Below are positions 35,363 to 44,659 of a stretch of DNA of 64,000 nt, in pieces. The position numbers were made by a program, and so were the translations under genes. Source of the DNA: Planctomycetaceae bacterium (GTDB lineage Bacteria > Planctomycetota > Planctomycetia > Pirellulales > Lacipirellulaceae). Each line of letters opens with the position of its first letter. The stretch's first letter is position 1. The stretch is from the NCBI GenBank assembly GCA_002702655.1, contig PABB01000056.1:1-64000 (forward strand), read 5' to 3'. The notes beneath the pieces are model-generated. The model made no database searches, was not told where the DNA came from, and was given only the letters and a program-made list of their open reading frames with translations.

Positions 35363-35896
35363 CTACGACAGTTCTTCGATGATCAAGTTGCGGTTCGAGT
35401 ACACGCAGATGTCGCCAGCGATTTCCAGCGAGGCGCGGACGATCTCGGCGGCCGACAGTTCGGTGTGGGCGGCCAGCGCCCGGGCCGCGGCCAGCGCGTA
35501 GTTGCCGCCCGAGCCGATGCCCAGGATGCCGTCGCTGGGTTGAATGACGTCGCCCGTGCCGGAGACCAGCAGCGTGTTCTTCCCGTCGACCACGGCGACC
35601 AGCGCTTCCAGTCGCCGCAGCGCGCGGTCCATCCGCCACTCCTTGGCCAGTTCGGTCGCGGCGCGGGGGACGTTCTGCGGATAGTCCTTCAGCTTGGCCT
35701 CCAGCCGTTCCATCAGGGCGAAGGCGTCGGCCGCGGCGCCCGCGAAGCCGACCAGCACGTTGCCGTCCATCAGCTTGCGGATCTTGCTGGCGTCGCTTTT
35801 GACGACGGTTTGCCCCATCGTCACCTGGCCGTCGCCGCCGATCGCGACCTGGCCGTTGCGGCGGACGGTGAGAATCGTTGTGGAACGAGTTTTCAT
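35363..35896 (-). CDS. hslV: ATP-dependent protease peptidase subunit HslV
   Basis: 177 aa proteasome-like Thr protease. Alignment in the mind to the E. coli start (TTIVSVRRNG) puts the catalytic Thr at T6 ([10 protein letters not shown]), so a five-residue propeptide MKTRS would have to be removed. Other marks: [36 protein letters not shown]-type loop [17 protein letters not shown] and the C-terminal NLIIEEL. Upstream of hslU. Confidence 0.94.
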   Translation of the reverse strand: MKTRSTTILTVRRNGQVAIGGDGQVTMGQTVVKSDASKIRKLMDGNVLVGFAGAAADAFALMERLEAKLKDYPQNVPRAATELAKEWRMDRALRRLEALVAVVDGKNTLLVSGTGDVIQPSDGILGIGSGGNYALAAARALAAHTELSAAEIVRASLEIAGDICVYSNRNLIIEELS

Positions 35897-36025
35897 GGCG
35901 ACGTGCGGGTGCGGAGCGTGCGAAAGGAAGCGGCGAACCAGCTATTCTCGCCCAGCAGGGCGCGATTGGCCAGTGGCTGGCGGGGCGGGGATGCCAGCGG
36001 CTCGCCGCGGCGGTATGCTGCTGGC

Positions 36026-36640
36026 ATGAGCAATCCGACTGACAATTCGTCTGATTGGGACGTTCGGCTGACGCGCAGCCCCGAGCTGTTTGCCGCCGAC
36101 GCCACGCTGCTGCTGGTCGTGGATCTGCAGGAGCGCCTGCTCTCGGTGCAGCCGCGCGCTCGTCAGATTGCCTTCAACACGCGCCGGCTGTTAGATGCGG
36201 CGGCGGCCCTGGGGGTGCGCATCGCGGCGACCGAACAGTCGCCGAACAAGCTGGGCGGGACTTCCGCAGAGCTGCGCGAGCGCCTGCCCGCCGCGCCGCA
36301 CGTGAAAGCGGCTTTCTCAGCGTCCGCCTGCGGCGACATTTTCGGCGCCCTGCCCGATGCCGGTATCGACCGGGTCGTCGTGTGCGGCATCGAGAGTCAT
36401 GTCTGCATCCAGCAGACGGTGCTGGACCTGCTTTCCGGCGCCTATCGCGTGGCCGTTCCGGTGGACGCCGTGGGATCGCGGTTCGACGTGGACCACGAAA
36501 CGGCCCTGCAGCGGATGGAATCCGCCGGCGCCGTACTGACCACGACCGAATCGATGATGTTCGAGTGGTGCGAAACGGCGGAGGCCCCGGCATTCAAGCA
36601 GATCAGCGCGTTGGCCAAAGAGAAAGAGTCGGCGCCGTAA
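36026..36640 (+). CDS. Isochorismatase-family cysteine hydrolase
   Basis: 204 aa from ATG 36026. Triad residues D33 (VVDLQERL), K94 (HVKAAFSA) and C127 (GIESHVCIQQT) are present. The preceding open frame to 35297 overlaps hslV on the other strand and is not coding. The short form and the ESHVCIQQT motif resemble YcaC-like or nicotinamidase-related hydrolases of unknown substrate. Confidence 0.88.
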   Translation: MSNPTDNSSDWDVRLTRSPELFAADATLLLVVDLQERLLSVQPRARQIAFNTRRLLDAAAALGVRIAATEQSPNKLGGTSAELRERLPAAPHVKAAFSASACGDIFGALPDAGIDRVVVCGIESHVCIQQTVLDLLSGAYRVAVPVDAVGSRFDVDHETALQRMESAGAVLTTTESMMFEWCETAEAPAFKQISALAKEKESAP

Positions 36641-36803
36641 GCACGCCGTCGCTCCAAATTGGCGTGGGCCCGGTCGCGACTGTCAGCGATCTCTCATTTC
36701 CGGCGAAGATTTGTTGGGGCGGCTCGAATTTGGGCCCGCGGGCCGGTATGTTGAACCACTTGCTGGCTTTTCATTTTCGGAACCCGCTCGGAGCTTGTCC
36801 GCC

Positions 36804-37958
36804 ATGCTGCGTTTTCGCGTCGCCCTGTCGGCTGTCGTCTTGACCTCAATTGCTTTGGCTTCGACTGCCGGAGCCCATGTGCACGCCTTCAAGTTCGGCG
36901 AGATGCCGGACGGCCAGATGGTGAAGGTGTACACCATGAAAAGCAACAACGGCGCCTACGTCGAGATCCTCACGCTGGGCGCCACGCTGCGCAAGGTGGA
37001 GGTCCCCGACAAGGATGGCAACGTGGCCGACGTGGTGTTCGGTTTTGACAACGTGGCCGACTACCTGGACGCTGACAAAAACCAGTACTTCGGCGTCGTC
37101 GTGGGCCGCTACGGCAATCGGATTGCCGGCGGCAAGTTTTCCATCGACGGCGAAGAGTATCAGCTGGCCACCAACGACGGACCGAACCACCTGCACGGCG
37201 GCGGCGATCAGGCCCTGTCGCGCCAGGTGTGGAAAGCCAAGCGGTTCGAAAGCGAAGACAATACTGAGCGCGGCGTGAAGCTGTGGTACGTCAGCCCCGA
37301 CGGCGAGGAGAACTATCCCGGCGAGGTCACGATCTCCGTCACTTACACGCTGAATGATAAGAACGAGTTGCGGATCGATTACGAAGCGACCACCGACAAG
37401 GCGACCGTGCTGAACCTGACCAATCACGCTTACTTCAACCTGCGCGGCGCCGGTTCGGACACGATCAACGATCATGAAATCATGATCAATGCCGATCGCT
37501 ACACGCCGGTCGACGACACGCTGATCACCACGGGCGAACTTGCTCCCGTGGAAGGCACGCCGTTGGACTTCCGCGAGTTCCACGCGATTGGCGAGCGCGT
37601 CGACGAAATGGGCGAGGGCGAAGGCGCTGGGTACGATCACAACTTTGTGCTCAACCGCGAAGGCGCCGAACAGGGCGAATTGACGGTCGCGGCCGTGCTG
37701 CGCGATCCCAAGTCGGGCCGGCAATTGACCGTGAAGACCGACCAGCCCGGCATTCAGTTCTACGGCGGCAACTTTCTGAAGGGCCAGGAAGGCAAAGACG
37801 GCAAGACCTACGCCTACCGCAGCGGGCTGTGCCTGGAGACGCAGATCTTCCCCGACTCGCCCAACAAGCAGGGCGAAGAGGGCTGGCCCAACGCCGTGCT
37901 CCGCCCCGGCGAGACGTACCGCCACGTGCAAGAGTACGATTTCGGGCTGGTTGAGTAG
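36804..37958 (+). CDS. Secreted aldose 1-epimerase (galactose mutarotase)
   Basis: 384 aa from ATG 36804, with GGAG upstream and a signal peptide ending near TAGA (about residue 21). The mutarotase pattern is complete: GRYGNRIAGG, NDGPNHLHGG with its His, NLTNHAYFNL with the second catalytic His, and LCLETQIFPDSPN with the catalytic Glu. Interconverts alpha and beta anomers of hexoses, here probably in the periplasm, fitting polysaccharide breakdown. Confidence 0.92.
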   Translation: MLRFRVALSAVVLTSIALASTAGAHVHAFKFGEMPDGQMVKVYTMKSNNGAYVEILTLGATLRKVEVPDKDGNVADVVFGFDNVADYLDADKNQYFGVVVGRYGNRIAGGKFSIDGEEYQLATNDGPNHLHGGGDQALSRQVWKAKRFESEDNTERGVKLWYVSPDGEENYPGEVTISVTYTLNDKNELRIDYEATTDKATVLNLTNHAYFNLRGAGSDTINDHEIMINADRYTPVDDTLITTGELAPVEGTPLDFREFHAIGERVDEMGEGEGAGYDHNFVLNREGAEQGELTVAAVLRDPKSGRQLTVKTDQPGIQFYGGNFLKGQEGKDGKTYAYRSGLCLETQIFPDSPNKQGEEGWPNAVLRPGETYRHVQEYDFGLVE

Positions 37959-37979
37959 CCGCAGCGACGGAGGACTAGC

Positions 37980-38249
37980 CTACAGCCGAGCGGCGTGTCG
38001 AATCGCGACGATTTCGACGCGCCCGCTCCGCAATCGGTATGCAACGTAGTAGGGAAACCTTCGCAACAGATAATACTGGTGCTGCTCGTCCCAGGCGGGA
38101 AACCGATGGGGCGACTGCGCGGTCTCGGCCAGTGCCGTCTCGGTTTCCTGCGCGAAACGGGCCATCGCTTGGCGACTGCGCTGCTCGTACCAATCGAGCG
38201 CGGCTTCGAGATCCGCGACTGCGACGGGAAGCACGACCAGTTCATGCAT
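37980..38249 (-). CDS. ParE/RelE-family toxin
   Basis: 89 aa. Starts MHELVVLPVAVADLEAALDWYEQ, with PHRFPAWDEQHQYYLLRRFPYYVAYRL and a final VEIVAIRH, the compact RelE/ParE fold. Its ATG overlaps the end of the antitoxin gene by eight bases (ATGCATGA). In this family toxins act on ribosome-bound mRNA or on gyrase; which one cannot be read here. Confidence 0.87.
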   Translation of the reverse strand: MHELVVLPVAVADLEAALDWYEQRSRQAMARFAQETETALAETAQSPHRFPAWDEQHQYYLLRRFPYYVAYRLRSGRVEIVAIRHAARL

Positions 38250-38478
38250 CGTCGCCGACCCGCCGTCGCAGCAGGGCCTGAACTTCGGTCCAGGGAACAG
38301 CGTCTGCCTGCGCTTGATCGTGCTGCTGTGAACGCTGCCGCACCAACTGCAACTCCGCGGCGGGCGGGGCCGGCCACTGGTCTGGCGTCATCGAATCCCA
38401 CAACCTGTTCGCAAGCTGCCAGCGCTCGTCTGGCCCCAGCGATTGGGCGGCGGAAAAGAGGTCGTCAACGCTAGACAT
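38242..38478 (-). CDS. Antitoxin, putative addiction-module component family
   Basis: 78 aa. The pattern VDDLFSAAQSLGPDERWQLANRLWDSM followed by a charged helix matches the short 'addiction module component' (TIGR02574-like) proteins paired with RelE/ParE toxins. Placed directly upstream of the toxin, overlapping it, the usual order for this type. Likely neutralises the toxin by direct binding. Confidence 0.82.
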   Translation of the reverse strand: MSSVDDLFSAAQSLGPDERWQLANRLWDSMTPDQWPAPPAAELQLVRQRSQQHDQAQADAVPWTEVQALLRRRVGDDA

Positions 38479-38543
38479 GTCAGTCGATTCCGTGGAAGCA
38501 CGCGGGATTGACGCACAATGCTTGATTAATTCTAGCCTATTAT

Positions 38544-39311
38544 CTAGCCATCGCGGGCCCCGTCGCTGTCGTCGTCGCCCTCCAGCAGCAGCCGCAGCGA
38601 CCTCTCCGGCGATTCCAGAAATGCGTGCATCACGCGGAAGTGTTCCGTGTCGCGGTACGCGACCCGGCGGATTCCCGCGGGCGTAAACTCGTAGATCGCG
38701 GCATTGGGATACGCCATGATAATCGGCGAGTGGGTGGCGATGATGAATTGCGACTCGCGCTGCACCAGCTCGTCCAGCGCCACCAAGAACGCCAATTGCC
38801 GCTGCGGCGAGAGCGCGGCTTCCGGTTCGTCAAACAGGTACAGCCCGTCGCCGCGCAGGCGGTTGGTCAGCAGTTCGAGAAACGACTCGCCGTGCGACTG
38901 ATCGTGATAGGAACGCGGGCCGTAAGCTCCCCGGACGCCGAGTCGTTCAATCTCGGAAATCACGTTGTAGAAGCTCTCGGCCCGCAGGAAGAAGCCGTCG
39001 CTGCGGCGCCGACCGCGCGTGCTGCGGACCAGCCGCACCCACTTGTACAGGTCCGCGTGCGACTCCATTGTGGCGAAATTGAAGCTCCGTGAGCCGCCCT
39101 CGGCGTTGAAGCCCTCGGCCACCGCGATTGCCTCAAGCAGCGTGCTCTTGCCGCTGCCGTTTTCGCCGATGAAAAACGTCACGTGCGGGTGCAGCGGCAG
39201 CGTCGTCAGCGAGCGGATCGCCGGCAACTCGCCAGCGTACTTCTCCCGTAGTTCGGCCCGCGAGCGGTCCAGTGCAATCGACAGCAGGTGAGGTTCGTAG
39301 GCGTGGGGCAT
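38544..39311 (-). CDS. AAA-family ATPase (ABC-like, AAA_15/21 type)
   Basis: 255 aa. Walker A IGENGSGKST (K55), signature-like SHGESF (about 139-144), Walker B LYLFDEPEAALS with D161 and E162, and a switch His in ATHSPI. The compact single-domain form lacks a nuclease domain. Such ATPases occur alone or in defence and repair systems; the only nearby candidate is the toxin-antitoxin pair 65 bp away on the same strand, transcribed after it. Confidence 0.8.
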   Translation of the reverse strand: MPHAYEPHLLSIALDRSRAELREKYAGELPAIRSLTTLPLHPHVTFFIGENGSGKSTLLEAIAVAEGFNAEGGSRSFNFATMESHADLYKWVRLVRSTRGRRRSDGFFLRAESFYNVISEIERLGVRGAYGPRSYHDQSHGESFLELLTNRLRGDGLYLFDEPEAALSPQRQLAFLVALDELVQRESQFIIATHSPIIMAYPNAAIYEFTPAGIRRVAYRDTEHFRVMHAFLESPERSLRLLLEGDDDSDGARDG

Positions 39312-39338
39312 GGCGTTGCGACTGACTCAGCCTCCCGC

Positions 39339-39412
39339 GTGCCACGGCTCTGCGAGCCGTGCATCGGGCGCTATCCAACTCTGATTCGCACGGCTCACAG
39401 AGGCGTGGCACG
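39339..39412. repeat. Type E double-hairpin repeat, copy 5
   Basis: Arms 39339-39361 and 39389-39412. The right arm ends one base before the stop codon of the upstream oxidoreductase gene (TAG at 39414-39416, minus strand). Confidence 0.88.
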
Positions 39413-39413
39413 A

Positions 39414-40523
39414 CTACGGTATGGCGGGCGCATCTGGCAAGCGCCGGACCGTGCCGGGGACGACGGGCTCGTTCCGCAGCGCGCTGTCGACCGCCGCGAA
39501 GCAAAGCTCCAAGCTGCGCAGATTATTCCGCGCGCTGTGCGACGGCTGGCGACCTTCTTCGATGGCGCACAGCAACTCGCCCATCGTGCCGTGGAAGCCG
39601 TCGGGGAACCAGCGGCCGGCCAGTTGCGGCCGGTAGCTGCCCGCGGCGGTCGTCCACTCGACTGTCTGCTGGTTGACGTCGATGCCAACGCTGCGGAGCG
39701 TGCCCGCGCTGCCGGCGATGTACGTGTCGTCCAGGTGGCCATGCTCGACGTGGCCGTCGAACGTGAGCGTCGCCTGGGCATCGGCATACTCGACGGCCGC
39801 CTGTCCCAACAGCGCCGGGGCAATTTGCTGGGTGGGCGACTTGACTGTCGAAGCATACACTCGCCGCGGCTGACGGTCGCCCATCACGGTGGTCAGAAAA
39901 TCGAACCAGTGGATGGCGAAGTCGTACAGGATCAGGTGGTACACGTGCTCGAACGGCGTGCCCTGGACCCAGTGGTGGTTCCAGTGGACGCCGCAGTGCA
40001 CGGCAGAGACGTCGCCCGCCAGCCCGGCTAGCACCGCCTCGCGCAGCCAACTGAAATGAGGCGCCCAGCGGCCGTTTTGGTTGACTGCCAACAGCACGCC
40101 CTGGCGGTCGGCCAGGTCGGCGAGCCGCTCGCCCTCGTCCAGGTCCAAGACAAACGGTTTCTGGCTCAGCACATGCTTGCCGGCGGTCAGGGCATCGGCA
40201 ACCAGCGGAGCACGCACCTCCGGGTGCGTCGTCACGTCGACGACCTGCACGTCGTTCATGGCGAGCAGATCGCGATGATCGGTGAGCACGCGAGCGTCGG
40301 GAAAAAACTCGTCGCGGCGGGCGATCGCGGCGTCCTCGCTCAGATCGCACAGCGCCAGGACCCGGTAGTCCGCGGCTTGGTAGGCCCGCAGGTGCTCCCA
40401 GGTGATCGCGCCGCAACCAATCAGCCCGATGCCAATCGACTTGTCTTGCGGGTCGCGCGGCAGATAGGGCAGGGCCGGCGCGGAAAGGCCGAGCGATTTG
40501 GGCGGGGACTTCGATTTCGTCAT
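39414..40523 (-). CDS. Gfo/Idh/MocA-family oxidoreductase, second copy
   Basis: 369 aa from ATG 40523. Rossmann motif IGIGLIGCGAITWEHLRAY, catalytic region VLSQKPFVLDLDEG with the family Lys, and HLILYDFAIHWFDFLTTVMG with the active-site His. It differs enough from the copy at 26.1 kb to act on another substrate. No sugar pathway genes adjoin it. Confidence 0.86.
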   Translation of the reverse strand: MTKSKSPPKSLGLSAPALPYLPRDPQDKSIGIGLIGCGAITWEHLRAYQAADYRVLALCDLSEDAAIARRDEFFPDARVLTDHRDLLAMNDVQVVDVTTHPEVRAPLVADALTAGKHVLSQKPFVLDLDEGERLADLADRQGVLLAVNQNGRWAPHFSWLREAVLAGLAGDVSAVHCGVHWNHHWVQGTPFEHVYHLILYDFAIHWFDFLTTVMGDRQPRRVYASTVKSPTQQIAPALLGQAAVEYADAQATLTFDGHVEHGHLDDTYIAGSAGTLRSVGIDVNQQTVEWTTAAGSYRPQLAGRWFPDGFHGTMGELLCAIEEGRQPSHSARNNLRSLELCFAAVDSALRNEPVVPGTVRRLPDAPAIP

Positions 40524-40826
40524 TTCGGGCGAAATGGGGGGGTGAGGTGACGGCGGGCCGCAGGCGATCCGGTTGCCCACGCGTGCAAACTATCAGACGT
40601 CGCGCCGAGCGGGCAAGCATCGCACAATGCGGTGCGCGGGTTGCAAAACAGGCGCTGACAGGTATCGTGGAGGGCTTCCGAGTTGGTCGCCGCCGCCGGG
40701 GAATCCGGTTGCCGGGGCGATCGACCGCGCGAGCCGGACGGCCCGCGGCGGGCTTGCCGCCGGCGGCGGCAGATGCTGCCCCGGGGACGCGCAAGCTGGT
40801 GAAACCCTCAGGATTAACGATACGCT
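40524..40826. other. Divergent spacer without a visible gene
   Basis: GC-rich; short open frames on both strands show no conserved pattern. A GC-only palindromic run near 40738-40775 is the only structure noticed. Confidence 0.3.
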
Positions 40827-41216
40827 ATGGCCAAGAAGAAACCCGCAACCGCCGCCAAACGCATTCTATTGGTTGACGACGACGCCGAGATCATCGAGTC
40901 GCTGCGGCTGGCTCTGGAAGCGGAGAAGTTCGAGGTGTTGATCGCCCGCGACGGCAATCAGGGCCTGGCGCTGATCGAGCGGGAAAGCCCGGATCTGGTC
41001 ATTCTCGACATGATGATGCCCAAGCGGAGCGGCTTTCTGGTGCTGGAGCGGCTCAAGCGGCTGGGCGAAAAGAAGCAGCGGATCATCATGATCACCGCCA
41101 ACGAGGGCAATCGCCACAAAGCCTACGCCGAGATGCTGGGCGTGGACGATTACGTCCGCAAACCGTTTCCGATGGATCGCCTGATCCAGAGCGTGAAGCG
41201 GCTGGTAGGGGAATAG
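40827..41216 (+). CDS. Stand-alone response regulator receiver protein
   Basis: 129 aa, receiver domain only. Acidic pocket D17-D19, phosphoacceptor D61 (LVILDMMMP), T90 (MITANEG) and K112 (RKPFPMD) are all present. No output domain and no histidine kinase nearby, so it must act by protein contact like CheY or Spo0F. A basic N-terminal tail MAKKKPATAAKR precedes the domain. Confidence 0.92.
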   Translation: MAKKKPATAAKRILLVDDDAEIIESLRLALEAEKFEVLIARDGNQGLALIERESPDLVILDMMMPKRSGFLVLERLKRLGEKKQRIIMITANEGNRHKAYAEMLGVDDYVRKPFPMDRLIQSVKRLVGE

Positions 41217-41427
41217 TCCCAGAATTGGGCGCTCGAAGCATCGGAGCTTTCCGCTGGGCGGCTTCGTCAAGGCGTGCCCGATTGGCTGCTGCGGAACTTG
41301 TTTCCGCCCTGGCCCATTCGTGGGCTTTTCTTTGCTCCCCGCAAGCAGGACGGGTAGACTGGCTCGCGGCGTCCCCTACGTGGCGCTGTCGACGTGGTCT
41401 TTTCACTCTCTCCCGCGGGACATTGGG

Positions 41428-43665
41428 ATGCGTCAGTTAAGAGATGCGGCCGTTGCAGCGGCGTGCTGCGGCGTGGTTGTCACTTGGGCCTGCGCCGTCA
41501 GCCGAGCCCGTGCCGAGATTGCGCCCAAGGCGCAGCAACTGCTTGAAAAAGTCGAAGCGGTGCTGCGCGGTGCTGAGGCCTACCGATGCGAATTCGATCT
41601 GGCCATGGTGATGAAGATGCCGGGCATGGACGAAGGCGACGCCGCCGATAACGGCATGAGCGGCACGTACCACATCCGTGTGAAGCAGCCGCGCCGCTGG
41701 GTGATTGAATTGCAGGGCGGAGACATGGGTGGTTCGTCGTACTGCGACGGGCGCCAGGTGACGTACTACCTGCCCATGACGGGCGCTTACGAAGTGCATG
41801 ACCTGCCCGCCGATTGGGAGGAGCAAGCCGCCGATGGCGCGGATATGTCGGACATGATGTTGGTCGGCCCGGCCGGACTGTCGGGGCCGTTTACGGGGCG
41901 GGGGCTCGTGACGACTTTGCTTGCCAGCGCCGAATCGGCTGCTTTGGGCGAAGGGGTGACCGTTGACGGCGCTGAGTTGCAGTCGATTGAGATCGAGCGC
42001 CCGGGACTGAAAATCGTCGCCTACGTGGAATTGGGCAAAGCGCCCGTGCTCCGCAAACTGCTGTTCGTACCCGACTTGGGAGATCAAGTTCCCGCCGCAG
42101 CCCAAGGCATGGAAATGCGGTTCGAGGCGACGTTCAGCAACTGGGACTTCGAGCCGAATTTCGCCGCCGACGATTTCAAGTTTGTGCCGCCCGAGGGCGC
42201 CGCGCAGGTCGAGTCGCTCATGGATTCGTTCGACGGCGGCGAGTCGCTGCACCCGTTGGTGGGCGAGCCGGCGCCGGAGTTCGAATTGTCCACGCCCGAC
42301 GGCAAGGCGTTTCGCCTGGCCGACGTGCTCGGGCAGAAGGTGGTCATGCTCGATTTCTGGGCCACTTGGTGCGGGCCGTGCGTGCAGGCGCTGCCCGAGG
42401 TGACGGCCGCCGCCGAGGGATTCGCCGGGCAAGACGTGGTTTTCTACGCGATCAACATTGGCGAGGATCGCGAGACGATCGAGCAATTCCTCGCGCAGCA
42501 GGAACTCAAGACGCCGGTTCTCAGCGATCCCGACGGCGACGTGGCTGAACTGTACAGCGTGTCGGGCATCCCGCAGACGGTTCTGATCGGCCAGGACGGG
42601 CGGGTGCATGTGGTGCATCTGGGCGCGGGGGCCCGGATCAAGGACACGCTCACCGACCAGCTCACCCGGTTGCTCGCCGGCGAGGATCTGGCGGCTGAGG
42701 AATTGGCCAAGGCCGAAGAGTCCGGGGTCGAACCGGCTGGCGATCCGTTTGGGACGGAAGAGTCGTGGGCGTCCGACGGGGCCGCGGCCAGCGTCGCCGT
42801 CGATGCCGTGAACGGCACGGTCTACGGCTTGCGTCGCGGACGCGTCGATCTGTGGAACGCCGGCGGCAAGGAGATCGACTCCACTGCGCTGACGACGCGC
42901 AACCGCGTGCTGCGGCTGGCCAATCTCGTAGGCGATGCCAAGCCAGAGTTGCTTACCTTCACCGGTTGGAGTTCCCCGCTGACGGCGTACGATCGCACCG
43001 GCAAGGAGTTGTGGACTTATCCAGCGGGCCAAGGCATTGACGATGTGTGGGCGGCGGATCTCGATGGCGACGGCGTCGACGAGGTGGTCATCGGCTTTAA
43101 CGGCGGGACCGGTTTGCACGTGATTGACGCCCAGGGCCAGCTGGCGTGGAAAAACACCGAACTGGGGAACGTCTGGCACGTGACCGCCGGCAAGTTCGGC
43201 GAGGACGTACGCGTGATTTCGACGTCGGCCGCGGGGCAGGTTCACCTGTTCGCGGCCGACGGGCAGCACATCGATGACCTCTCCACACCGCTGTACGGAA
43301 GTTGCGTGCGGTACGCACCGGCGCCGCCGGGCGGCGAGCCGCGGATACTGCTGACCGGCTCAGGAGACGACGGCGAGGCGGCTGTCGCGCTGTCGGTCGA
43401 CGGCGAAATCGCCTGGACGACCGACTTGCCGGGCGGCGATCATGTCGACGAGATGAAAGTCGCGCCAGATGGTAGCGTGGCCGCGATCTGCATGCGCGGC
43501 GGAGTCGTACACGTGCTGGACGTGCAGTCCGGCACGCGCGTCGCTCAGGTCAACGCGGCGGGCGACACGGTCGACGCGGATTGGTGCGACGACGACGGAC
43601 AGCTGGTGCTGCTGGTCGCGGATTCCCGCGGCGTGGCAGCGTACGAACTCGCTCCCGAGCCGTGA
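41428..43665 (+). CDS. Exported fusion: LolA-like domain, TlpA-type thioredoxin, beta-propeller
   Basis: 745 aa from ATG 41428, with a signal peptide to about residue 30. Residues 33-270 resemble the LolA/DUF2092 half-barrel (FDLAMVMKM...SGTYHIRVKQPRRWVIEL). Residues 275-420 are a TlpA/AhpC-TSA domain (VGEPAPEFELSTPDG, LDFWATWCGPC with C315 and C318, SGIPQTVLIGQDG). Residues 450-745 are repeats of about 40-60 residues (AADLDGDGVDEVVIGFNGG) like FG-GAP/PQQ-type propellers. The combination suggests an envelope redox protein with a lipid or polymer-binding part; partner unknown. Confidence 0.82.
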   Translation: MRQLRDAAVAAACCGVVVTWACAVSRARAEIAPKAQQLLEKVEAVLRGAEAYRCEFDLAMVMKMPGMDEGDAADNGMSGTYHIRVKQPRRWVIELQGGDMGGSSYCDGRQVTYYLPMTGAYEVHDLPADWEEQAADGADMSDMMLVGPAGLSGPFTGRGLVTTLLASAESAALGEGVTVDGAELQSIEIERPGLKIVAYVELGKAPVLRKLLFVPDLGDQVPAAAQGMEMRFEATFSNWDFEPNFAADDFKFVPPEGAAQVESLMDSFDGGESLHPLVGEPAPEFELSTPDGKAFRLADVLGQKVVMLDFWATWCGPCVQALPEVTAAAEGFAGQDVVFYAINIGEDRETIEQFLAQQELKTPVLSDPDGDVAELYSVSGIPQTVLIGQDGRVHVVHLGAGARIKDTLTDQLTRLLAGEDLAAEELAKAEESGVEPAGDPFGTEESWASDGAAASVAVDAVNGTVYGLRRGRVDLWNAGGKEIDSTALTTRNRVLRLANLVGDAKPELLTFTGWSSPLTAYDRTGKELWTYPAGQGIDDVWAADLDGDGVDEVVIGFNGGTGLHVIDAQGQLAWKNTELGNVWHVTAGKFGEDVRVISTSAAGQVHLFAADGQHIDDLSTPLYGSCVRYAPAPPGGEPRILLTGSGDDGEAAVALSVDGEIAWTTDLPGGDHVDEMKVAPDGSVAAICMRGGVVHVLDVQSGTRVAQVNAAGDTVDADWCDDDGQLVLLVADSRGVAAYELAPEP

Positions 43666-43683
43666 CGGGCCAGCTCTTGCGAA

Positions 43684-44427
43684 TCAGCTCATCGAAATCG
43701 TCCGCGCCAGCGGTTGCAGGACCGATTCGATGACGCAGTTGTCGACCACGTCGCGGCAGACTTTCCACAGCTGGTCGAGCGTCTCGACGAAAGTCTGCTC
43801 GGCGCTCAGCGAGCCGTACTGGCGGGCCGTGACGTAGACGCTGAGCTGCTCCTCCTGGAATTCGCCCGTGCGGATCTGGTAGGCATTGGTGCGGGCTTCC
43901 ATGCTCACTCGGCACTGCACGCGGCACTCTTCGTCCAGGGCAAAGGTGAACGACGGCTCGTGATTGATGATCGTCGCGCCGGGCGCGGCGGCCAGTTTGT
44001 CGAACGCGGGGCACACGCCCAGCGCCTCGGTAATCAGACTGTTGTGGTTGCCGCGGTACGTGAAATCGAACCCCATCAGCAGGTCGAGCGCTTCGCAATC
44101 CAGCGTGCTGACTGACAGTGCGTAGGGGGCCACTTCCAGGGCCAGACGGTGCTGCTGGATCGCGTCGTCAACGTTCTCCGGATTGACGTGCCCCGAGCAG
44201 ATCCGCCGCGGCTCGATCGAGCACCAGCGGTAGTCGCCGCGATCTTTGTCCTCTTCCAGGATGAAATCGTTCTTGTCGCGCGCGTAGAAGTTGCGCATTT
44301 CGGGGTATTTCTTCTGCATCTGCTCGAAGTAGTGCAGCACGGTCTCCCGGCTGCTGGGCAGTTGCATCTCGGTGCTGAGATTCATGTTCACGTAAAAATC
44401 GTCAGCATGCGAGCTGTAGGGATTCAT
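43684..44427 (-). CDS. Conserved-looking protein of unknown function
   Basis: 247 aa from ATG 44427 (ATG 44442 possible). Starts MNPYSSHADDFYVNMNLST and contains YARDKNDFILEEDKD, RRICSGHVNPENVDD and MGFDFTYRGNHNSLITEAL; mixed alpha/beta, no signal or membrane helix, many Asp/Glu and aromatic residues. I recall similar planctomycete proteins but no function. It is convergent with the preceding fusion gene (18 bp gap) and has a near-consensus promoter upstream. Confidence 0.75.
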   Translation of the reverse strand: MNPYSSHADDFYVNMNLSTEMQLPSSRETVLHYFEQMQKKYPEMRNFYARDKNDFILEEDKDRGDYRWCSIEPRRICSGHVNPENVDDAIQQHRLALEVAPYALSVSTLDCEALDLLMGFDFTYRGNHNSLITEALGVCPAFDKLAAAPGATIINHEPSFTFALDEECRVQCRVSMEARTNAYQIRTGEFQEEQLSVYVTARQYGSLSAEQTFVETLDQLWKVCRDVVDNCVIESVLQPLARTISMS

Positions 44428-44493
44428 CGTCGCGACCACCATTTCGGGGCAAGTAGGGCGGACGCCCGCGCGTCGGCGAGCTTTCCAACGGGA

Positions 44494-44523
44494 AGTATAG
44501 GGCGGTCGGGAAAAAGGTGTCAA
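44494..44523 (-). promoter_or_regulatory. Near-consensus sigma-70 promoter
   Basis: On the minus strand TTGACA (44523-44518), an 18-bp spacer and TATACT (44499-44494). This is the best promoter in the window; transcription would start near 44487, 45-60 bases before the start codon of the unknown gene. Confidence 0.7.
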
Positions 44524-44659
44524 AAGGGGCGGCGCCGCGCAAAGGGTCGCCGCGTGCCGCGCGACCCGATATACTGCCGGCAGTTCCGCTACAAACGTTG
44601 CCGCTACGGCGAGCGTTCCATGGCTCGCCGTGCCGATTACCAGGAAGGTCGGTGTGATC

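Noticed and set aside
35297-36025. Open frame upstream of the isochorismatase-like gene
   Set aside because: Antisense to hslV with low-complexity translation; the enzyme domain begins at the ATG at 36026.
41437-43269. 610-codon frame antisense to the TlpA fusion gene
   Set aside because: Same reason; no motif, and the plus frame has WCGPC and an export signal.
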